35,372 nt of DNA from an uncultured Campylobacter sp. (GCF_938045625.1 NZ_CALIAV010000050.1:1-35372); one strand, 5' to 3'. Shown: positions 1 to 8,551, numbered from the stretch's first letter. A program made the numbers and translations. The notes: generated from the sequence alone by a model not told the origin.

Positions 1-921
1 ATCGCAACAAGAAAAAGCGTGCTGGCTATGTGGCAAAGCGAGCATATCAGGGATAAAATTCTAGCCCGCTACCCGGAGCTTGCAGTCGAGCTAACGGGCA
101 TGAAAACCAAAGGTGACGTGATCCTAGATACCCCGCTAGCAAAGATCGGCGGCAAGGGGCTGTTTACAAAAGAGCTGGAAGATAGTATGCTAAGCGGCGA
201 AACGCACATCGCCGTGCATAGTCTAAAAGACGTGCCTGTCGTTTTTCCAGAGGGGCTGGTGCTGGCCGCGATCTGCTCGCGCGAGGACGTGAGGGACGCG
301 ATGCTAAGCGAAAAATGCGCTAAATTTGAGGATCTGCCCGTGGGCGCGCGCGTGGGTACGACGAGCCTGCGCCGCAAAATGCAGCTTTTGGCGATGCGTC
401 CGGACCTTGAGATAATCTCGCTACGAGGCAACGTCCAAACTCGTTTGCGCAAGCTAAAAGAGGGCGAATTTGACGCGATTATCCTAGCGATGGCGGGCGT
501 GAACCGCTTAAATTTACTCTTCGAAGTCGCGCATATAGTGCCGTTTGAGCTAGATCAGATGGTGCCCGCGATGGGGCAAGGGGCGCTTGGTATCGAGGCT
601 AGAGATGACGCTGAAATTTTAAATTTGATAGAGTTTTTAAAAGATGAAAAGGCCGTCATTGAAACAACTGTGGAGCGTGATTTCGTCGCGATGCTAGAGG
701 GCGGCTGCCAGGTGCCTATCGGCGTAAATGCAAATTTAAACGGCGATAAGATCGAGATACGCGCGGTCGTGGGACTGCCGGACGGTAGCGAGAGCATACG
801 CGAAAACATCGTCGCGCAAAAAAGCGAGTGGAAAAGCGTGGGCGCCGAGCTTGGACGGATATTTATCGGCAGGGGCGCAAAAGAGCTGCTAAAACGCGCC
901 GAGGAGATGGCGAACATATGA
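1..921 (+). CDS. hemC: Hydroxymethylbilane synthase, 5' end cut by window
   Basis: Porphobilinogen deaminase joins four porphobilinogen units into hydroxymethylbilane in cytoplasmic haem synthesis. The open frame runs from the first base of the window; its first residues IATRKSVLAMWQSEH match the usual N-terminus just after the initiating Met and a few residues, so only about four or five residues are missing. The internal GTG at 19 is not the start. Visible family signatures are the catalytic Asp in HSLKDVP and the cofactor-attachment Cys in EGGCQVPIG, near residue 236 counted from the first window codon. The stop overlaps the ATG of the next gene (ATGA), so the two are probably translationally coupled. 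In Campylobacter jejuni hemC also lies next to the UbiD-type gene (from memory). Identification is firm. Confidence 0.96.
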   Translation: MATRKSVLAMWQSEHIRDKILARYPELAVELTGMKTKGDVILDTPLAKIGGKGLFTKELEDSMLSGETHIAVHSLKDVPVVFPEGLVLAAICSREDVRDAMLSEKCAKFEDLPVGARVGTTSLRRKMQLLAMRPDLEIISLRGNVQTRLRKLKEGEFDAIILAMAGVNRLNLLFEVAHIVPFELDQMVPAMGQGALGIEARDDAEILNLIEFLKDEKAVIETTVERDFVAMLEGGCQVPIGVNANLNGDKIEIRAVVGLPDGSESIRENIVAQKSEWKSVGAELGRIFIGRGAKELLKRAEEMANI

Positions 922-1640
922 GAAAAGCGCTTATTTTAGTGTTCTTGACGTCCGCGCTTTTTGCACAGGTAGATTTAGAGCTTATTTATTCGCTATTTAT
1001 CGATAAAAATTTCGATAAAAACGCCTATTTTAAAGGCGAGATGCGAGATCGCCTAAAAAATAATTTTTACTCGCCCGACAAATTTGACGAAATCAAAGTC
1101 GCCAAACTCGGCTACAGCAGCGAATTTAGCGGGATATTTCGCGTTTGGCTCGCTTCTAAAAACGGCGCATCCCTTGATCTATACATTTTTGCTAAAAAAG
1201 ACGGTATTTATGCGCTTAGATCTCTCGCTCAAACTGGCATTATAGAGGCGATGATAAGGGGCTATGAGACTGCGAGCGAGGCGGAAAAGGCGCAACTTAG
1301 AGCAATGGGCGGGGATATAGAAAATTTAAGGCTGATTTTGGCAAGCGATAATGCATTGCTAAAATTCGGACGCGAAAACGAGGCGAAATTTGAAGAGCTG
1401 TTTGCGCTATATCAAAAGGACGAAGCGGCGGCAAACGAAGCCGTAAAGCGATTACACCTATCTCATGCGGCGTACGACGGCGGGGTTTTTGAGCTTATTA
1501 TCGGCGGCGTAACGGATAACGTAGTGGGTTTTATGCGCGTGGAAAACGAACCCGATCTGCCGCAGATGAGTCCGAGCGAGTTTATAATGCTAGAACGGCT
1601 CTCTCCAAACTCAAAATGGTATCTTTTTAAGACGACTTAG
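918..1640 (+). CDS. Small exported protein of unknown function
   Basis: I do not recognise a named family. The start at 918 is chosen because its ATG overlaps the hemC stop (ATGA) and gives a clean signal peptide, MRKALILVFLTSALFAQ, with likely cleavage after the Ala-rich end; the longer frame from 828 only reads through hemC. The mature protein is about 220 residues, mixed alpha/beta in appearance, rich in Lys, Glu and Phe, with no Cys clusters, no membrane segment after the signal and no visible catalytic motif. Export to the periplasm is inferred. Coupling to hemC suggests co-expression but not a haem-related role. It is followed by about 280 bases without a gene. Confidence 0.8.
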   Translation: MRKALILVFLTSALFAQVDLELIYSLFIDKNFDKNAYFKGEMRDRLKNNFYSPDKFDEIKVAKLGYSSEFSGIFRVWLASKNGASLDLYIFAKKDGIYALRSLAQTGIIEAMIRGYETASEAEKAQLRAMGGDIENLRLILASDNALLKFGRENEAKFEELFALYQKDEAAANEAVKRLHLSHAAYDGGVFELIIGGVTDNVVGFMRVENEPDLPQMSPSEFIMLERLSPNSKWYLFKTT

Positions 1641-1921
1641 ACCGATGGAGGCAACCCTAGCCGATTTTCACTTTTTGCTTGCCTTAACGCTGCAAATTTA
1701 GCGCCATGCGCTTTTGGTTAGAGGTTGTAAGAGATCAAATTTTTGCTAAGTCGGCGTTAAATTAGCGTATCCGCCAAAACCGATAATTTTTACGATTTTA
1801 CTAATTTTTCGGCAGTTAAAGTTGTGTTTTTGGCTCAAAATGTTTACAAATTTGACTCAAACGCAGCCAAAATTTTAGCTTCAAAAACGGCTTGTTCGGA
1901 TATAAATTATTAAGGAAAAAT
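1641..1921. other. Intergenic region before the UbiD-type gene
   Basis: No ORF or RNA gene is supported here. The right end carries a ribosome site (AAGGA at 1912-1916) in front of the ATG at 1922, and a TATAAA-like box near 1901 that would put a transcript start very close to that ribosome site, so its promoter role is doubtful. Several AAATTTG/CAAATTT heptamers occur. Confidence 0.5.
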
Positions 1922-3730
1922 ATGGACTACATCAAGCTTCTAAAAGATAATGGCCTGCTGCGCGTCATAGATGAGCCCGCGGATATCGATCTGGAGATCG
2001 CTCACGCGAGCTACATCGAGGTCAAGCGCGAAAACTCGCAGGCGCTGCTTTTTACAAATCCTGTCTGTAAAAAAACCGGACGCAAATTTGCCCCCGTGCT
2101 AACAAACATCTACGGCTCAAAGCGCGCTTTAGAGCTTATTTTTGGACGCGAGCCAGACGAGATCGCAAGCGAGATCGAGCGGCTTTTAAAACCTAAAAAG
2201 CCTAAAAGCTTTGGCGAAAAGCTAAATTTTGCCGCGTATTTGTTTGAGATGAGAAAAATTTTCACGAAAAGATTAAAAGGCGAGGGCGAGTGCCAGCAGG
2301 TCAAATTCATGGGCGATGACGTCGATCTATTCTCGCTTCCCGTGCTAAAAACGTGGCCGCTTGACGGAGGCGCCTTTATCACGATGGGGCAGGTTTACAC
2401 GCAGAGTTTAGACGGCGAGCTGCAAAACGTCGGCATGTACCGACTGCAAATTTACGATAAAAATCGCCTCGGCATGCACTGGCAGATCCACAAAGACGGC
2501 GCGAATTTCTTTAACGAATACAAGCGCGCTGGCCGCAAGATGCCCGTATCCGTGGCAATAGGGGGCGATCCGCTCTACATCTGGTGCGGTCAGGCGCCGC
2601 TACCAAAAGGCGTGTTTGAGCTACTGCTTTACGGCTTTATCCGCAAAGAGCCGGCCAAACTCGTAAAGTCGCTGACGAATGAAATTTACGTTCCGCACGA
2701 CGCGGATTATGTGATCGAGGGCTTTGTAGATGCGGATAAATTTGAGCTCGAGGGGCCGTTTGGCGATCACACGGGCTTTTATACGCCGGTGGAGCCGTTT
2801 CCGGTGATGGAGATCACGGCGATAACTAGCAAGCGCGAGCCCCTGTTTCACGCGACCGTGGTCGGCAAGCCGCCGCTTGAGGATAAGTACATGGGCTGGG
2901 CGACCGAGCGCATTTTCTTGCCGCTTTTGCGTACGACGGTGCCGGAGCTTCTGGACTACAACATGCCTGAAAACGGCGTCTTTCATAACCTGATCCTAGC
3001 TAAACTTAACGCCCTTTATCCGGCGCACGCAAAGCAGGCGATGCACGCGTTTTGGGGCGTGGGGCAGATGAGCTTCGTCAAACACGCGGTTTTCGTCGGC
3101 GAGGATGCGCCAAATTTGAGCGATTATGACGCGCTTACGGAGCATATTTTAAACCGCTTCGGCGACAAAAGCCTGCTAATCAGCGAGGGCGTGTGCGACC
3201 AGCTCGATCACGCGAGCCCAAATTCTTGCTTTGGCGGTAAGCTCGGAATCGACGCGACGCAGGATTTTTCTACGCCTGCGCCTACGCTTTTGGATGATGC
3301 CGCGCTGCTGGCTAAATTTAAAGAAGTAGAGCCAAATTTAACGCAGCTAGCGCAGTTTAAAACAAACACCAAAACGCCGATTTGCGTCGTCAAATTTGAT
3401 AAAAACCGCCTCGTAAAAGAGGTTTTTGATGAGCTTTTGAAATTTAAAGAGTACTTTAAACTACTTGCTTTCGTAGGTTGCGAAAACCGCCTGGAAAATC
3501 CGTATATGCTGCTTTGGCGAGTGACAAATAACATCGACGCTCTGCGCGATATCTACGTGCGTGAGGGCGCGGTCTGCATCGACGCCACCGCAAAAGGCGA
3601 GGCCGAGGGCTATACGCGCGGCTGGCCGCTGCAAACCGACTGCGACCGCGAAGTCATAGTTGATCTCGTTAGGCGCGGCATAGTAAAAGACGAACCAGGG
3701 CTGTTTAGCAAATTTGAGATTTTCGGATAG
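1922..3730 (+). CDS. ubiD: UbiD-family menaquinone biosynthesis decarboxylase
   Basis: UbiD-type decarboxylases use prenylated FMN. The roughly 600-residue form in Campylobacterota is thought to act late in the futalosine route to menaquinone rather than in ubiquinone synthesis (family knowledge). The protein is 602 residues. UbiD hallmarks include an early IDLEIAHASYIE segment, MGQVYTQ, and the core region around ELEGPFGDHTGFYTP, which holds a conserved Glu of the active-site Glu-Arg-Glu set. The ATG at 1922 is preferred to the TTG at 1892 because a good AAGGA lies six bases before it and the N-terminus MDYIKLLKDNGLLRVIDEP fits the family. It stands alone and is followed by a hairpin at 3742-3767. 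The symbol follows C. jejuni usage. Confidence 0.93.
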   Translation: MDYIKLLKDNGLLRVIDEPADIDLEIAHASYIEVKRENSQALLFTNPVCKKTGRKFAPVLTNIYGSKRALELIFGREPDEIASEIERLLKPKKPKSFGEKLNFAAYLFEMRKIFTKRLKGEGECQQVKFMGDDVDLFSLPVLKTWPLDGGAFITMGQVYTQSLDGELQNVGMYRLQIYDKNRLGMHWQIHKDGANFFNEYKRAGRKMPVSVAIGGDPLYIWCGQAPLPKGVFELLLYGFIRKEPAKLVKSLTNEIYVPHDADYVIEGFVDADKFELEGPFGDHTGFYTPVEPFPVMEITAITSKREPLFHATVVGKPPLEDKYMGWATERIFLPLLRTTVPELLDYNMPENGVFHNLILAKLNALYPAHAKQAMHAFWGVGQMSFVKHAVFVGEDAPNLSDYDALTEHILNRFGDKSLLISEGVCDQLDHASPNSCFGGKLGIDATQDFSTPAPTLLDDAALLAKFKEVEPNLTQLAQFKTNTKTPICVVKFDKNRLVKEVFDELLKFKEYFKLLAFVGCENRLENPYMLLWRVTNNIDALRDIYVREGAVCIDATAKGEAEGYTRGWPLQTDCDREVIVDLVRRGIVKDEPGLFSKFEIFG

Positions 3731-3741
3731 ATTTTAAACTC

Positions 3742-3767
3742 GGCAAATTTGAGAGGTTAAATTTGCC
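3742..3767. terminator. Inverted repeat after the UbiD-type gene
   Basis: Perfect 9-base arms, GGCAAATTT and AAATTTGCC, flank an 8-base loop, 11 bases after the stop. There is no strong T-run directly after it, so termination is likely but not certain. The arms contain the AAATTTG heptamer seen in other intergenic hairpins of this window. Confidence 0.55.
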
Positions 3768-3830
3768 AAGCCGCCTAAATAAATTCGTTTTTCAAGCGCC
3801 TTTTTAGCCCGAATTTTATAAAATCGCAAA

Positions 3831-4664
3831 ATGGATAAAGAACGCCTAATAATCGATAAATTTAGCAACTCCTTCATCGGCGACGATGGTGCTGTAGTGG
3901 CGCATGAGCGTGGAGAGTGGGTGTATAGTAAGGATCTTTTTTGCGAGGGGACGCACTTCCTGGCAGGCTGGCTTAGTATGGAGGAGATCGCGCGCAAGGC
4001 GATGCTGGTAAATCTCTCCGATGCCGTCGCGATGAACGCCGAGCCTAAATTTGCGCTTCTTGGACTTGGGTTGCCCAAAAACACGAGCGCGGCGCAGATC
4101 TCGGCTTTGCGTAAAGGATTTGCGGACGTTTGCGACGAGTACGGCGTGACTATCATCGGCGGCGACACGATCGGCAGCGATAAAATTTTACTTAGCGTTA
4201 CCGTTATCTCGCGGCTTTGCGGCAAGGCGGTATTACGAAGCGGAGCGAAAAAGGGCGATCTGGTTGCTTTTACGGGTGAGCTTGGAGGCAGTCTAAAAGG
4301 GCTTAGGACGCTTTTAAACGGCGGACGGGTCGCGTCAAATTCTCGTTTTAAAAGGCCTGTTTTAAAGGATAAATTTTTCTACGCCGCAGCGGATAAGATA
4401 AACGCCGCCATGGACGTCTCAGACGGGCTTGGCGCAGATCTGGCCAAGCTTTGCGCACAGAGTCGTTGCGGGGCGAAATTTAGCAAACGGCTAAGCAAAC
4501 GCGAGCTAAATAGCGGCGAGGAATACGAGATTTTATTTACGTTTAGTCCGAAAAACTGCGCCAAAATCTTAAGCCTAGCTCGCAAAACCCGCACGAAAAT
4601 CACGATCTTTGCCAAAATCACGAAAGGAAAATTTAAAAGCAATGCAAGAAACCACCATTTTTAA
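3831..4664 (+). CDS. thiL: Thiamine-monophosphate kinase
   Basis: ThiL phosphorylates thiamine phosphate to thiamine diphosphate with ATP, in the cytoplasm. The 277-residue protein has the N-terminal FIGDDGAVV loop with Asp18/Asp19, the metal-binding NLSDAVAMNAEP motif, the IIGGDTIGSD segment and the C-terminal MDVSDGLGADL motif, all typical of the AIR-synthase-like ThiL fold. It is a little shorter than the roughly 320 residues of E. coli ThiL, which I believe is normal for epsilonproteobacteria. No ribosome site precedes the ATG; a TATAAA box at 3817-3822 lies so close that the message may be nearly leaderless. It overlaps truD by 23 bases. The thiL-truD pair also occurs in C. jejuni (from memory). 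Confidence 0.94.
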   Translation: MDKERLIIDKFSNSFIGDDGAVVAHERGEWVYSKDLFCEGTHFLAGWLSMEEIARKAMLVNLSDAVAMNAEPKFALLGLGLPKNTSAAQISALRKGFADVCDEYGVTIIGGDTIGSDKILLSVTVISRLCGKAVLRSGAKKGDLVAFTGELGGSLKGLRTLLNGGRVASNSRFKRPVLKDKFFYAAADKINAAMDVSDGLGADLAKLCAQSRCGAKFSKRLSKRELNSGEEYEILFTFSPKNCAKILSLARKTRTKITIFAKITKGKFKSNARNHHF

Positions 4665-5766
4665 GCCTCTTTACGCGCTCACTCACGCGCCCATTAACGC
4701 GTATTTTAGTAAAAACTCGGACGATTTTGTGGTGCGCGAGATCCCGCTTTACGCATTTAGCGGGCAGGGCGAGCACCTGATAATCGAAATTTGCAAAAAA
4801 GATATGACGACGCAGGAGGCCTTGCATGCGCTAAGCGAAATAAGCGGCGTAAAGATGCGGGATTTTGGCTACGCGGGGCTAAAAGACAAGCAAGGCATGA
4901 CGACGCAGTTTATCTCGATGCCGCGTAAATTTGAGGCGGCTCTTGCAAATTTTAGCCACGAAAAGATGAAAATTTTAAGCCTCGCCGCGCACGATAATAA
5001 GCTTCGTATCGGGCATTTAAGGGGCAATAGTTTTTTCATCCGCCTAAAAAAAGTGATGCCTAGCGAAGCGGCAAAGCTGGAACAAGCCGTGCGAAACGTG
5101 GGTGAGACGGGCTATGCTAACTACTTTGGCTATCAGCGCTTCGGCAAATACGGCGATAACGCGCAAAGCGGGCTGGAGCTGCTAAAATCTGGCACCGTAA
5201 ACGGCAAAAAGAGCAAAAATCCAAAGCTAAACGACTTTTTGATCTCGGCATATCAAAGCGATCTTTTTAACCGCTGGCTTAGCAAGCGCGTTGAAATTTC
5301 GAGATTTGCGCAGGATTTTAGCCTAGGCGAGCTAGCTCAAATTTACCCGTATCTGGGCGGCGAAAATTTGAAAAAATTAAAATCGCAAAAGAGATTCTTT
5401 AAGCTTATTGAGGGCGAAGTTTTGGGGCATTACCCGCACGGCAAGTGCTTTTTATGCGAGGATTTGGACGCGGAGGGCGCGCGCTTTGACGTTAGGGATA
5501 TCACTAGCTGCGGACTGATCGCGGGCGCGAAGGCGTATGAGGCGCAGGGCGCGGCGAGAATGGTCGAGGATCAAATTTTCGCGCAGGCAAATGAATATAA
5601 AGCTAAAATGACGGGATCTAGGCGCTTTGCGTGGTGCTATTTGGAGGACGCGAGCTATAAATACAACGAGGAAAAGGCGCACTTTACGATAAATTTCACG
5701 CTACAAAAAGGCAGCTACGCGACGGTGGTGCTGGAGGAAATCTTACACAAAAATATTTTTGAATGA
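4642..5766 (+). CDS. truD: tRNA pseudouridine(13) synthase TruD
   Basis: TruD converts U13 of certain tRNAs to pseudouridine. The 374-residue protein carries the TruD signature GYAGLKDKQGMTTQ with catalytic Asp at residue 82, and the family motif NYFGYQRFGKYGDN near the middle. The start at 4642 is chosen because AAAGGAAAA precedes it by about ten bases and the N-terminus then fits the family; upstream codons of the same frame lie inside thiL. The 23-base overlap with thiL indicates one transcript. The stop at 5766 is followed eight bases later by a large stem-loop (5775-5881) that may end the message. Confidence 0.95.
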   Translation: MQETTIFKPLYALTHAPINAYFSKNSDDFVVREIPLYAFSGQGEHLIIEICKKDMTTQEALHALSEISGVKMRDFGYAGLKDKQGMTTQFISMPRKFEAALANFSHEKMKILSLAAHDNKLRIGHLRGNSFFIRLKKVMPSEAAKLEQAVRNVGETGYANYFGYQRFGKYGDNAQSGLELLKSGTVNGKKSKNPKLNDFLISAYQSDLFNRWLSKRVEISRFAQDFSLGELAQIYPYLGGENLKKLKSQKRFFKLIEGEVLGHYPHGKCFLCEDLDAEGARFDVRDITSCGLIAGAKAYEAQGAARMVEDQIFAQANEYKAKMTGSRRFAWCYLEDASYKYNEEKAHFTINFTLQKGSYATVVLEEILHKNIFE

Positions 5767-5774
5767 TTTAGAAT

Positions 5775-5881
5775 AAGCGGCTCGTCTCTCGCTATTTTAA
5801 ATGATTTTTGCTTCGCTCTGCTCGCAACTGCAAGCAGAATGTAAATTTCACCATGTTTAAATTTGACTAGATGAGCCGCTT
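5775..5881. other. 107-base folded element downstream of truD
   Basis: Two 13-base arms, 5775-5787 (AAGCGGCTCGTCT) and 5869-5881 (AGATGAGCCGCTT), pair throughout with one G-U wobble. They enclose about 80 bases that hold a second, shorter hairpin near 5817-5838 (TCTGCT...AGCAGA). It could be an elaborate 3' end of the truD transcript or an uncharacterised structured RNA. No ORF or known RNA family is recognised. Confidence 0.5.
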
Positions 5882-6124
5882 GCCTTGTTTTTGTCAAATT
5901 TCAACTCTATCGCCAGCCTGCCTCATGCCTCGCGCTCGTATTATTAAAGCTACAAATTTATGATTATTTTTATTAAATTTGATTGTTTTTAAATCAAAGT
6001 ATCTAAAAGTAACATTAACTAAAATAACTAAATATTATTCATTATCTTAATCTCCTTTTTACTCACTCCTAAGGTTCGCGACTGTATATTACCTATGTAT
6101 TTACTTTATTTTTAAGGAGGCTTT
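5882..6124 (+). promoter_or_regulatory. Leader and ribosome site of the YjiH/YjiG operon
   Basis: This stretch is gene-free. It ends in a very strong ribosome site, AAGGAGG at 6114-6120, before the ATG at 6125. A possible -10 box TATATT lies at 6085-6090, which would give a leader of about 30 bases. The part around 5940-6060 is markedly AT-rich, as upstream promoter DNA often is. Confidence 0.4.
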
Positions 6125-6763
6125 ATGCAAGAGGCAAACGACGGCAAAAAGCTAGCGATCGGCACCGTTGCCTTGATCCTAGCTATCGTCTTTTTTGGCG
6201 GTTTCTTAAAGGATGTCGCAGGCGGTATCTTTGATTTCGGTAAGTTAACCGGTCAGTTCCCGGAGTGGTTTAAAACCGCAGGCGGCACAAGCGCAAAGGG
6301 TGGTTTTATATTTGCGCTTAGCCTAGTTCCAGCGATCATGCTCGCTCTTGGGTTTGTTGCGATATTTGAGAGATATTACGCGCTTTACGCAGCTTCACGT
6401 TGGCTAACTCCCGTGCTAAAGCCTCTCATCGGTATCCCGGGCTGCTGCTCGATCTCGCTCATAGCTAGTACGCAAAGCACCGACGCAGGTAGCTCTACGG
6501 CTAAATTTTTACGCCAAGACGGCAAGATCACTCACAAAGAGCTTTTGATATTTGCCGCGTTTCAGTTTAGCGCAGGTGCGATGATCACGAATTTCCTAGC
6601 GTCTTTCGCTCCGTTGCTCACGGTAGCTGATAAAAATGGAGCCCTAGCGCCTATATCTATCGCGGCAGGCTTGGGAATTATTTTGGTGTTTAAGGTATTT
6701 GGGGCAAATTTGATGAGACTTTACGTCAAAAAATTCGTAAAAGACGGGGAGACTGAAGTATGA
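6125..6763 (+). CDS. Nucleoside-recognition (Gate) domain membrane protein, YjiH-like
   Basis: This is an inner-membrane protein of the Gate/nucleoside-recognition family (SpmA/YjiH side), 212 residues. Visible are an N-terminal hydrophobic segment (about residues 9-28), a second near 58-80, the conserved IPGCCSISLIASTQSTDAGSS core around residues 108-128, and two more hydrophobic stretches near 140-160 and 172-192. The Gly/Cys/Ser-rich core is the family signature. It overlaps the next gene by four bases (ATGA) and is followed by an M20 peptidase. In E. coli yjiH-yjiG precede iadA, a dipeptidase (from memory), so a role in moving peptides or amino acids is a reasonable inference. Substrate unknown. 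Confidence 0.87.
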   Translation: MQEANDGKKLAIGTVALILAIVFFGGFLKDVAGGIFDFGKLTGQFPEWFKTAGGTSAKGGFIFALSLVPAIMLALGFVAIFERYYALYAASRWLTPVLKPLIGIPGCCSISLIASTQSTDAGSSTAKFLRQDGKITHKELLIFAAFQFSAGAMITNFLASFAPLLTVADKNGALAPISIAAGLGIILVFKVFGANLMRLYVKKFVKDGETEV

Positions 6764-7224
6764 GCGAGCAAGCTAATAATAAATTATTAACCGATGTTTT
6801 CGTAGAAGGCGCTAGAAAGGGCTGGGATATCGCCGTTCACAACACTATCCCAAACGTCCTTATGGCTTTTGTGATCATCCACATCCTAAAGGTTTCTGGC
6901 GCGCTTGATATCATAGGCAAGTATCTTGGCTTCGTTATGCTGCCGCTTGGGCTTCCTGGCGAGTCGATAGCGGTTATCATGGCGGCGTTTCTTAGCTGGG
7001 GCGGGTCTGCGGGTGTGCTAGTGGCGCTAGTTCAGGGCGGCACCCTAACGGCTCCCGATATCGCAGTACTGATCCCTGGCATGGCGCTTGTAGGCTCTAC
7101 GGTGCAGTATATGGGACGCGTACTAGGCGTGCTGGGCATCCCTGGTAAGCACTACTTGGTGCTATTTGGCATATGTATCCTAAATGCCTATCTGGCGATG
7201 TTTGTCATGAGCCTCATCGTATAA
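6760..7224 (+). CDS. YjiG-family membrane protein
   Basis: This is the partner of the preceding YjiH-like protein, 154 residues, from the SpmB/YjiG side of the Gate family. An N-terminal amphipathic stretch (EGARKGWDIAVHNTIPNVLMAF) leads into four hydrophobic segments; the conserved FLSWGGSAGVLVALVQGG and ALVGSTVQYMGRVLGVLG blocks are clear. The start ATG overlaps the previous stop (ATGA). The next gene begins ten bases after its stop with AAAGGA between, so all three are one operon. The pair probably forms a hetero-complex in the inner membrane; the transported compound cannot be read from sequence. Confidence 0.86.
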   Translation: MSEQANNKLLTDVFVEGARKGWDIAVHNTIPNVLMAFVIIHILKVSGALDIIGKYLGFVMLPLGLPGESIAVIMAAFLSWGGSAGVLVALVQGGTLTAPDIAVLIPGMALVGSTVQYMGRVLGVLGIPGKHYLVLFGICILNAYLAMFVMSLIV

Positions 7225-7234
7225 AGGACTATCT

Positions 7235-8353
7235 ATGAAACAAGAGGAGCTAAAACAATATCTAGCCGAGCTAAAGGAGCTAACAGATATCGAGAGTCCG
7301 ACGGCTAGCGTAGATGGCGTAAACAGCGTCGCAAAGTGGTTTATGAATAAAGCAGAAACGCTGGGCCTAAAGCACGAAAAGGTCGCTCTCGGAACCGATA
7401 AGGTCGCTGACTGCCTGCTCATCTCAAACAACCCGAACGCGGCGAAATTTGACGTGCTTTTCGTCGCGCATATGGATACGGTTTTTCCCGTTGGTTCGGT
7501 GCAAAACACTCCTTTTACCCAAAATGAGGGCAGAGTAAACGCGCTAGGCGTCATCGACGATAAGGGCGGCGCGCTGCTATCACTCTACGTCATCAAGGAG
7601 CTTGATCTTAGTAAAATCAACGTCGCTTTGTTTCTAAACTCGCACGAGGAGACGGGATCGAATTTCGCCAAAGAAAAGATCCGCGAATACGCGAGAAAGT
7701 CTAAATTTTGCCTCGTGATGGAGCCTGCTCGCGAGGACGGCTCGATGGTGGCGACTAGAAAAGGCGTGATGACCTACGTGATAGATTTTCACGGCGTGGG
7801 CGCGCACGCTGGCAACCACCCCGAGCTGGGCCGTTCAGCGGTAGTTGAGGCGGCAAATTTTGTAGTTGAGCTATCAAAGCTGACCGATTTTGCGGCGGGA
7901 CATACCTTTAACTCCATCATCACAAACGGCGGCACCGCGCACAACGTAGTGCCCGAGTTTGCCAGCGTGACCTGCGAGATGAGGTATAAATTTGCCTCCT
8001 CGGTCGAGTTTTTTAACAAAAAGCTGGACGAAATCCTAAGCAAACCGTTCATAAACGGCGTAACTCACAAAAAGACGCTAATCAACGAAGAAGCGCCGAT
8101 GATAGACGAGCAAAATTTGCCGAGGATCAAAGCGGTCTTTGACGAGGTCGCCAAAGAAACGGGCGCGAAGGTGAGCTGGGTGGACGCCGGCGGTCTAAGC
8201 GACGGCAACATCACGGCCTCGGCGGGCTGCCCGACGATCGACGGACTGGGGCCGACTGGCGGAAATATGCACACTAAAAACGAGTATATGGACGCTAGCT
8301 CTGTCGTACCAAAATGCAATCTCGTGCTAGACGTCATCAAAAAGCTTATTTAA
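7235..8353 (+). CDS. M20 family metallopeptidase (glutamate-carboxypeptidase type)
   Basis: A cytoplasmic di-zinc hydrolase of 372 residues, most like the M20A carboxypeptidase G2/ArgE group. Zinc ligands and catalytic residues are visible: HMDTV (His79, Asp81), GVIDDKGG (Asp108), SHEETGS (Glu138/139), and the late GGNMHTKNEYMD with the final His. The middle domain contains GVGAHAGNHPELGRSA, the dimerisation-domain motif. There is no signal peptide. It closes the operon with the two YjiH/YjiG-like membrane proteins, which suggests hydrolysis of imported peptides or N-acyl amino acids (inference). Strong inverted repeats follow the stop. Confidence 0.92.
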   Translation: MKQEELKQYLAELKELTDIESPTASVDGVNSVAKWFMNKAETLGLKHEKVALGTDKVADCLLISNNPNAAKFDVLFVAHMDTVFPVGSVQNTPFTQNEGRVNALGVIDDKGGALLSLYVIKELDLSKINVALFLNSHEETGSNFAKEKIREYARKSKFCLVMEPAREDGSMVATRKGVMTYVIDFHGVGAHAGNHPELGRSAVVEAANFVVELSKLTDFAAGHTFNSIITNGGTAHNVVPEFASVTCEMRYKFASSVEFFNKKLDEILSKPFINGVTHKKTLINEEAPMIDEQNLPRIKAVFDEVAKETGAKVSWVDAGGLSDGNITASAGCPTIDGLGPTGGNMHTKNEYMDASSVVPKCNLVLDVIKKLI

Positions 8354-8391
8354 ATTTAATGGCAAAGGGGTCAAATTTTGGCTTCTTTTGC

Positions 8392-8458
8392 CTTTAAATT
8401 TTAAAATTTAAAGTCTTGTTTTGTAGCTAAATTTGGTTCAAATTTAGCTACAAATTTT
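8392..8458 (+). terminator. Double inverted repeat after the M20 peptidase
   Basis: Two perfect hairpins stand in series. The first is a 22-base palindrome at 8392-8413. The second has 16-base arms (8420-8435 and 8439-8454, TTTGTAGCTAAATTTG on the left) with a 3-base loop and four T residues directly after. The second is a good intrinsic terminator for the YjiH-YjiG-M20 operon. Confidence 0.8.
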
Positions 8459-8515
8459 GCCATAAAATTTAAAAATCAAACTACTAATTTTTAATGCTCC
8501 TATGCTATTTTGTGA

Positions 8516-8546
8516 TATAATTTCATTATAAATCTATTTAAGGAAG
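8516..8546 (+). promoter_or_regulatory. Extended -10 promoter and ribosome site of the Sel1 pseudogene
   Basis: TATAAT at 8516-8521 is preceded by TGA, giving the TGnTATAAT extended -10 usual in Campylobacter, with a T-rich stretch before it. AAGGAAG at 8540-8546 is an intact ribosome site positioned for the ATA codon at 8552. Both control signals therefore outlast the reading frame they served. Confidence 0.65.
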
Positions 8547-8551
8547 GCACC

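Noticed and set aside
2621..2986. Long minus-strand frame opposite the UbiD-type gene
   Set aside because: It lies wholly inside a well-supported gene, has no family likeness or ribosome site, and is the kind of open antisense frame that codon bias creates.
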